Of a stretch of 64,000 bases of DNA, positions 58,872-64,000 are shown piece by piece (the first letter of the stretch is position 1; each line of letters starts with the position of its first letter). The notes under the pieces were generated by a model. It ran no database searches. It worked only from the letters and a program-made list of their open reading frames with translations, and was not told the DNA's origin. The stretch lies in NCBI GenBank assembly GCA_964291465.2, contig OZ219940.1:1-64000 (forward strand), in the 5' to 3' direction. The position numbers were made by a program, and so were the translations under genes. This DNA is from JAGWBJ01 sp964291465 (lineage in GTDB: Bacteria; Chloroflexota; Dehalococcoidia; Lucifugimonadales; JAGWBF01).

Positions 58872-59883
58872 GCGGACTCCCCGATCGACCCCTTCCGGAC
58901 CCCGGACCCTTCGCCGTTGGTATCGGCCAGCCAGCAGCTGGCCCTGTGGCCCACGGACACGGGGAAGCTGTCGGGATAGCCGGAGAGGCACCGGTCGTAT
59001 GCGTGCATGCAGCGGGGAGCGAACCGGCAACCCACGGGCAGGTCGAACAGCGCCGGGGGCTGGCCCTCGATGGCGAACAGGCGGTCCGTCTGCTCCATCT
59101 GGGGAACGGCTGCCATCAAGGCCTGGGTGTAGGGGTGGGTGGGGTTGTTGAACAGGTCCCTCACGTCCGCGTCCTCGACGATGCGGCCCGCGTACATCAC
59201 GGCCACCCTGTCGCACATGCGGGCCACTATGCCGAAGTCGTGGGTGATGAAGATGATGCCCAGCCCGGTCTCCGCCTGGATCTCCTTGAGCAGGCGGAGG
59301 TACTGGAGCTGGATGGTCACGTCCAGGGCGGTGGTGGGCTCGTCGGCGATGATGACCTTGGGCTCGCAGGACATGGCGATGGCGCCGATGATACGCTGCT
59401 TCATGCCCCCGCTCATCTGGTGGGGAAGTCGTCCAAGCGGCGATCGGGAGCGGCCACCCTGACGCTGCGCAGGGCCTCCATGGCTTGCTGGACCATGGAC
59501 TTGTGGGAGCCATGCCTGTGGGTACGCAGGGCCTCCACAAGCTGGTTGCCAATGGTAAAGACCGGGTTCAGCGAAGTCTGAGGGTCCTGGAGGATCATGG
59601 ATATCTTCCGTCCCCGGATGTCCCTCATCTCCCGGTCGGTCTTCTCGACTAGGTCCTCGCCGTCGAGGATGATCTGTCCCTCCACGATACGTGCGGCGGG
59701 CCTGGGGATCAGCCGGAGCATGGAGAGGGCCGTCATCGTCTTGCCACAACCCGACTCGCCCACGATTCCCAGGGTCTCGCCCTGGCGGAGGGAGAAGCTG
59801 ACGCCGTCGACGGCCTTGACCGTGCCCCACCGGTTGAAGAAGTAGGTATGGAGGTCCTTGACGTCGAGGATGACTTCGCCCAT
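58868..59883 (-). CDS. oppD: Oligopeptide ABC transporter ATP-binding protein OppD (second cluster, one-base frameshift)
   Basis: About 338 residues when joined. The first frame has GESGCGKTMTALSM (Walker A) and ISMILQDPQTSLNP; the second has MSGGMKQRIIGAIAM, IIADEPTTALD, FITHDFGIVARM and the CRFAPRCMHAYDRC motif. The frame breaks between LDDFP and HQMSGGMKQ at the C run near 59428-59431; one more C restores LDDFPHQMSGGMKQ, the normal signature context. An assembly deletion is the likeliest cause. Start is ATG 59883; GTG 59895 is an alternative. It follows oppC by 17 bases. Confidence 0.88.
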
Positions 59884-59900
59884 CTGCGTCGACACGGGAG

Positions 59901-60968
59901 CTACACCTGCCTCAGCTTGGGATCGAGCCGGTCGCGCAGCCAATCACCCAGCAGGTTCATGGCCATGCACACCAGCAAGATGGCGATGCCCGGGAACAGG
60001 GATACCCACCACGCGGTGGTCACCAGCTCCCGGCCGTCGGACACCATGAGGCCCCAGGCCGGAGTGGGCCTGGGAATGCCCGCGCCCAGGAATGTGAGAG
60101 TGGCCTCCAGCAGGATGACGAAGGCGACCCACAGGGTGCTCAACACTATGAGGCTGTTGAGCAGGTTAGGCAGGATGTGGACGCGCATGATGCGCAGGTG
60201 GGAGGCGCCGGCCACCCTGGCCCGGGAGACGAAGTCCTGGGTCACGATGGCCAGGGTCTCCCCCCGGACCATGCGGGCGAACCTGGCCCACATCAGCAAC
60301 ACCAGCACCTCGATCACCGTCTGGAAGCTGGGCCCCACGGTGGCGACGAACAGGAGAGCGATGAGCACTATGGGCAGCGACATGGAGATGTCGGACAGAC
60401 GCATCAGCAGCGCGTCCGTCCAGCCGCCGAAATATCCCGCGGTCATCCCGATGATGGTGCCGACCGCGGCGCCGATGCCTATGGAGATCAGGGCCACCAT
60501 GATGGAGACCCTGGACCCGTATATGACGCGGCTGAATATGTCCCGCCCGGCCTTGTCGGTACCCAGGATATACTCGCTGGTGCCCGCCTTCCTGTTGAGC
60601 ACCTCGACGGTGTCTCCCACGTTCACCTCGTCACCACCCCCCACGACGATGCCGTCCCCGATGCCCACGATTCTCCGGGCGTAGTCTATCGCCATGGTGA
60701 GCTGCCCGTCGGGGCTGGGTACGTTCTGCTCGGTGACCAGGAAAGTGTCGCCGGCGGCGCCTACCCAGAAAGGAGGCAGAAGACGGTTCTCGATGTTCCC
60801 GTCCAGGGGGTCGTGGGGCGCTACGAAGGGGGCGAAGATGGCCGGGATGACTAGCAGTATCAGCAGTATGCCCAGGGGCAGCAGTGGAAGGCGCCTTGCC
60901 TCCAGCAAGTAGCTCCGCAGGCGGGGTGGCGAGTACCATGGCAGGCGTTCTTCGACGTCTATGACCAT
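59901..60968 (-). CDS. oppC: Oligopeptide ABC transporter permease OppC (second cluster)
   Basis: A 355-residue OppC-type permease. After the first helix (LPLGILLILLVIPAIFAPFV) comes a moderate insert of about 70 residues (LLPPFWVGAAGDTFLVTEQ to VEVLNRKAGTSEYILGTDKA), then the six-helix core with TQDFVSRARVAGASHLRIMRVHILPNL as coupling loop. It ends DWLRDRLDPKLRQV, matching the first-cluster OppC. It follows oppB by 196 bases. Confidence 0.92.
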   Translation of the reverse strand: MVIDVEERLPWYSPPRLRSYLLEARRLPLLPLGILLILLVIPAIFAPFVAPHDPLDGNIENRLLPPFWVGAAGDTFLVTEQNVPSPDGQLTMAIDYARRIVGIGDGIVVGGGDEVNVGDTVEVLNRKAGTSEYILGTDKAGRDIFSRVIYGSRVSIMVALISIGIGAAVGTIIGMTAGYFGGWTDALLMRLSDISMSLPIVLIALLFVATVGPSFQTVIEVLVLLMWARFARMVRGETLAIVTQDFVSRARVAGASHLRIMRVHILPNLLNSLIVLSTLWVAFVILLEATLTFLGAGIPRPTPAWGLMVSDGRELVTTAWWVSLFPGIAILLVCMAMNLLGDWLRDRLDPKLRQV

Positions 60969-61164
60969 CTAAAACCGCACTTCCCGGCAACGCCTGGCGA
61001 AGCCAGCCCCCACGCCTTCAGGACGCGCCTCGGCGACTACTTTACACGCGGGGTAAATGCGTGTCAAGGTAAGGCCCCCTGGCTGCGAACACCCTCCTTG
61101 GCGCCGGTCCGCAGGCAGAGAAGCAGAGTGAGGACTCCATTCATGCGAAGCGGCCCATGTCCGG

Positions 61165-62085
61165 CTACTGGTAACGGATCCGTGGGTCGAGATAGGCGTA
61201 CAGGACATCCACCGTCAGGTTGGCCGCGATGTATATGGCAGAGAATAGGATTACTATGGTCTGCAGCACCTGGTAGTCCCTGGCCCTGACGGCGTCGACG
61301 GCCAGAAGACCAACTCCCGGCCAGGTGAAGACCGTCTCGATGGCCACGGAGCCCGCCATCAAGGTGCCCAGGATGATGCCGAAGTAGGTGAGGGGAGCTA
61401 TGGCGGCGTTGCGCAGGCAGTGCTTCCAGACCACCTTCCACTCGGCCAGGCCCTTTATCCGCGCCAGCTTCACGTACTCGCTGTCCAACACGTCCAGCAT
61501 GGCGGACCGAATCAGGCGCATGAACGCGGCCACCTGGAACCACCCCATGGCGACGGCCGGGAGGATGTAGGTCTTGATGTCCCCTCTTCCGGAGGTGGGC
61601 AGCAGGCCGAACTCCACCGCGAAGATCCAGATGAATACTATGCCCATCCAGAAGGCGGGCACCGACTGCCCCACCAGGGCCACCACCTTGCCTATGTAGT
61701 CGAAGGGCGTGTCCTTTCTGACGGCGGACATCACTCCAAGGGGGATGGCGACGACCAAGCCCAGAGCCAGGGCCAGGGCGGCCAGTTCAGCCGTCGCCGG
61801 CAGGCGGCTCTTGATCAGGCTGGCGGTGGTGTAGCCCTGCCACTTCCACGACTCGCCGAAATCCCCCTTGAAGGCGTTCCCCATGTACTTGGCATACTGC
61901 ACGTAGAGGGGCTGGTCCAGTCCCCAGGCAGCGTTCACCCGGTCGAACTGCGCCCTGGTCGCCTCGGGAGGCAGCAGCGCGTCCGCTGGGTTTCCCACCA
62001 CGCGGCCCAGGGTGAATATGATGATGCTGACGGCCACCAAAGAGATGACGGACTGCAGCAGCCGGACAAGAATATATCGCTGCAT
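61165..62085 (-). CDS. oppB: Oligopeptide ABC transporter permease OppB (second cluster)
   Basis: A 306-residue permease: YILVRLLQSVISLVAVSII first helix, PPEATRAQFDRVNAAWGLDQP periplasmic loop, EYVKLARIKGLAEWKVVWKHCLRNAAIAP coupling loop, and the ending DVLYAYLDPRIRYQ. Start ATG 62085. Only 13 bases separate it from the truncated lipoprotein gene upstream. Confidence 0.92.
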   Translation of the reverse strand: MQRYILVRLLQSVISLVAVSIIIFTLGRVVGNPADALLPPEATRAQFDRVNAAWGLDQPLYVQYAKYMGNAFKGDFGESWKWQGYTTASLIKSRLPATAELAALALALGLVVAIPLGVMSAVRKDTPFDYIGKVVALVGQSVPAFWMGIVFIWIFAVEFGLLPTSGRGDIKTYILPAVAMGWFQVAAFMRLIRSAMLDVLDSEYVKLARIKGLAEWKVVWKHCLRNAAIAPLTYFGIILGTLMAGSVAIETVFTWPGVGLLAVDAVRARDYQVLQTIVILFSAIYIAANLTVDVLYAYLDPRIRYQ

Positions 62086-62098
62086 GTGACCCTCTACA

Positions 62099-62324
62099 CT
62101 ACTGGGTACTCGTTACCTGGCACTCGACGAGCTTGTCGCCCCACTTCTTGTGAGCGGCGGCCCTGCGGACGTGACAGTCGGTGTATATCTCCAGGATCGT
62201 CCTCATCTGGGGGGCCGCCGCCTCGTCGACATTGCTGTTGCCGTCACCGGACCCGCGCGGACACCATACCAAGGAGCAGAAGGACCGCGGCGGCAGGGAC
62301 CAGCCTGACCGTCATCGATTTCAT
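62099..62324 (-). pseudogene. Truncated, frameshifted OB-fold lipoprotein paralogue
   Basis: From ATG 62324 the signal sequence MKSMTVRLVPAAAVLLLLGM is readable, but the frame stops at the expected lipobox. Shifting frame (two bases appear missing at the Cys codon) gives GSGDGNSNVDEAAAPQMRTI, then LEIYTDCHVRRAAAHKKWGD and KLVECQVTSTQ with a stop at 62099-62101. The second part matches ILDIHTDYQESRQEANNKWRDQVV of the intact gene at 62378-62827, after which the OB fold is missing. A decayed duplicate. Confidence 0.65.
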
Positions 62325-62377
62325 ACGCTAGTGGAGCAGGACCCCGCCCGCTCCGGGTTTCACCGGGGAGATTCGTC

Positions 62378-62827
62378 TCATTGGACGCTCCTGATGGTGC
62401 AATCGTCGATCACGACACTCTCCCGGTCGGCCCAGTACACCGTTCCCTGCACAGTCACCTGCTGACCCGCCTCCAGGGCGGATACCTCCTCTTTCTTGTC
62501 GGGCTCGAAGTAGCAGTCCGCGCCCGCGCCTTCGGCCCCTTGCAACGCCACCAGAGGCCTCTCGTCCGTCTCGGTCGCCGAGACGGTCCCCTCACCGGTC
62601 CTCCGAACGGTCCCGGTAACGATGACGACCTGGTCGCGCCACTTGTTGTTGGCCTCTTGCCTGGACTCCTGGTAGTCGGTGTGGATGTCCAGAATCGTGG
62701 CCTCCCGGGGACCCGAGGGCGACGTGGATGTGGCACCGTTGTCGGACCCGTCGCCGCAGGCAGCGACAGCCCAGAGGGCTACAAGCAGGCCCGCTCCAAG
62801 AAGAAGCCTCAGCATCATGGGAACCAT
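62378..62827 (-). CDS. Small lipoprotein with OB-fold (tRNA_anti-like) domain
   Basis: A 149-residue lipoprotein: signal peptide LRLLLGAGLLVALWAVAA with lipobox VAACGDG, a short Ser/Gly linker, then an OB-fold of the tRNA_anti-like type (ILDIHTDYQESRQEANNKW, VVIVTGTVRR, VALQGAEGAG, QQVTVQGTVYWADRESVVIDDC). Such domains in exported proteins bind unknown ligands and are not tRNA enzymes. It stands between the binding protein and oppB of the second opp cluster, so it may assist that transporter. Two Cys residues (ADCYF and DDCTI) could form a disulfide. Confidence 0.75.
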   Translation of the reverse strand: MVPMMLRLLLGAGLLVALWAVAACGDGSDNGATSTSPSGPREATILDIHTDYQESRQEANNKWRDQVVIVTGTVRRTGEGTVSATETDERPLVALQGAEGAGADCYFEPDKKEEVSALEAGQQVTVQGTVYWADRESVVIDDCTIRSVQ

Positions 62828-62907
62828 CCGGCCTCAGTATACCCTAAAGTACGCGGGGCTGAAACGGCGGGCGCTTGCCCCGCTGGAACCAACCCTTGGG
62901 GTATGTG

Positions 62908-62939
62908 AGGAGGATGCCCCCTCTCGGGGGCATCCTCCT
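62908..62939 (-). terminator. Hairpin terminator after the partial binding protein
   Basis: Perfect 14-bp stem (62908-62921 with 62926-62939, AGGAGGATGCCCCC and complement, loop TCTC), 45 bases after the stop of the gene at 62984. Confidence 0.7.
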
Positions 62940-62983
62940 ATACATTTCGGATCAGCCTGGGATAAACCCGGCTCGGGGGCCCG

Positions 62984-64000
62984 CTAGTTTGCCGCTTTGA
63001 TGTACTCGAAGTGGTCGAATCCAGCGTCCACGTTGCCGGGCCAGACGTACTCGGCAATCACATCCGGGTCCACCACGGCCTGGCCGGGCAGCCAGAACAG
63101 GGGCACCTCGGTGTACCCGTCGAACTTCCAGTCCCCAAGCTGCCGCAGCAGCTCCGCCTGCTCGTCCTTGGTCTCGGCGCCGAAGGCCTGGTCCCAGAGG
63201 TCCTGCCCATCTACCTCGAACTCCCACGCCACGGCGCTGCCCGTGGGCGGCCTGGCGTTATACCAACGGGTCACGACCATCGGGGTGGTGAAGCTGGTGC
63301 GCCGGAAGTGCAGGGAGTCGTGGGTCTGCCGGGCCGTCGCGAACTCCCGGTGCCTGGCAAACTCTATCTCCTCGATCTCGGCGCCTATCCCCACCTCTCT
63401 CAGGTAGTTGAACACAGCCTCGGTTATGGCGCCGGTCTCCGGGAAGCCTGGGAGCTGCATCAGCCACAGCGTGAAGTCGAACCTATTGTTTCCCTCGTCA
63501 TCCCCTTCGTACCCGGCGGCATCCAACAGCTCTCTGGCCTTGTCGGGGTCGTACCCGTACTTCTCGTCGAACTCGGCCTTCCACCTGGCGTCCCAGCCCG
63601 GCAGCCTCTCGTGGTAGGCCTGTACGTATAGGGTCTCACCCACGCCTTTGAACACGTCCCGCCATATGGCGTCCCGGTCTATGGCGCGGTTGATGGCCTC
63701 CCGGACCCTAACGTCCGAAGCCGGCATGTCCGGGTCGTAGTCCGGCGTGTCCGTCCCGTAGCCGCCGCCGAGGATGCCGAAGGCCTGGGTCACCGGGTTC
63801 ACCGTGCTCCACACCTGGTATCCCTGGGATACCGCGTCGGCGTGGAGGTCCCTGGGTATCTCGGTCATAGCAATATCGCCAGCCAGCAGCATGGAAAGCC
63901 GCACGGCGTGCTCGGGCACCAGGATCATCTCGAACTCTTCGAACTCCGGCGTGTGCCGCCAGTGGTCCTCGACCCTCTCCCAGAGCAGCCACACGCCCAG
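62984..64000 (-). CDS. Family 5 solute-binding protein, C-terminal part
   Basis: At least 338 residues of an SBP_bac_5 (peptide/nickel-type) binding protein; the N-terminus with any signal peptide lies beyond the window. Recognisable parts: LSMLLAGDIAMTEIP, VREAINRAIDRDAIWRDVF (the conserved VR-A-N-AIDR segment), YDPDKARELLDAAGYEGDDE and the final VPLFWLPGQAVVDPDVIAEY. It is first in the second opp cluster and should feed OppB/OppC/OppD/OppF at 57816-62085. Confidence 0.88.
   Translation of the reverse strand: MGVWLLWERVEDHWRHTPEFEEFEMILVPEHAVRLSMLLAGDIAMTEIPRDLHADAVSQGYQVWSTVNPVTQAFGILGGGYGTDTPDYDPDMPASDVRVREAINRAIDRDAIWRDVFKGVGETLYVQAYHERLPGWDARWKAEFDEKYGYDPDKARELLDAAGYEGDDEGNNRFDFTLWLMQLPGFPETGAITEAVFNYLREVGIGAEIEEIEFARHREFATARQTHDSLHFRRTSFTTPMVVTRWYNARPPTGSAVAWEFEVDGQDLWDQAFGAETKDEQAELLRQLGDWKFDGYTEVPLFWLPGQAVVDPDVIAEYVWPGNVDAGFDHFEYIKAAN

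Noticed and set aside
59413..59943. A separate short ABC ATPase gene ending at 59413
   Set aside because: It is the N-terminal half of oppD; the signature motif continues in the next frame after a one-base shift.
60969..61164. Gap between oppB and oppC of the second cluster as a hidden gene
   Set aside because: No frame shows family features or a ribosome-binding site; nothing supported was found.

Overview
The window is GC-rich, almost fully coding bacterial DNA. The gene content suggests a Chloroflexota bacterium of the Dehalococcoidia/SAR202 type. The reasons are the many Thr/Pro-linked lipoprotein solute-binding proteins, a DUF5679 zinc-ribbon miniprotein, repeated NHL-propeller genes, several acetolactate-synthase-like thiamine-diphosphate (TPP) enzymes, a luciferase-like flavin monooxygenase, and many amide/ester hydrolases. 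This placement is an inference from gene content; there is no rRNA in the window.

Layout. 1-4730: the 3' part of mazG, then a minus-strand run of two hot-dog dehydratase-like genes, a small DUF4242-like gene, a TPP enzyme and sppA. 4879-5541: tRNA-Pro(CGG) and a DUF559 nuclease gene between inverted repeats. 5546-13212: a hydantoinase-like amidohydrolase divergent from a complete branched-chain-amino-acid-type ABC transporter (livG, livF, livH, livM and a binding protein whose ligand domain is duplicated in tandem). 13239-13579: terminator, MITE-like element and 30-bp tandem repeats. 13592-18654: flavin monooxygenase, DUF1445, NHL, SnoaL-like and two isochorismatase-family genes. 18778-24202: the housekeeping nusA-ylxR-infB-rbfA-truB operon behind a strong promoter. 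24281-31152: DUF5679, PHP phosphoesterase, NHL/DUF1800 pair, and a radical SAM/TPP-enzyme pair. 31364-36696: a scrambled accessory island (HNH protein, gene debris, methyltransferase, a kinase-regulator fusion, an IS3-type remnant). It is bounded by the C-terminal and N-terminal stubs of a TPP-enzyme gene in the orientation expected of one interrupted gene. 36777-47724: a Na+/Ca2+ exchanger family protein, an NHL protein and a first oligopeptide-type ABC transporter with two paralogous binding proteins. 47917-57693: a block of hydrolases, several with altered active sites (PhnA-like, AroQ-like, MmgE/PrpD, aldo-keto reductase, alpha/beta hydrolase, isochorismatase, asparaginase-like, amidase). 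57816-64000: a second oligopeptide-type transporter with OB-fold lipoproteins and a partial binding protein.

How it fits together. Outside the nusA operon, the window reads as uptake and breakdown of peptides, amides and other organic compounds. Three ABC importers sit beside amidohydrolase, amidase, asparaginase-like, isochorismatase, MmgE/PrpD, TPP-enzyme and monooxygenase genes. Substrates cannot be read from the sequence.

Sequence quality. Ten single-base shifts break otherwise convincing genes (mazG, sppA, a TPP enzyme, the liv binding protein, infB, oppD), and all can be placed in short C or G runs. Because infB is essential, most are probably assembly indels, and these genes are annotated as single CDSs. 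Clear gene remnants (the TPP stubs, Calx-beta fragment, IS3 orfA stub, dipeptidase tail and a truncated OB-fold lipoprotein) are listed separately as pseudogenes or elements.
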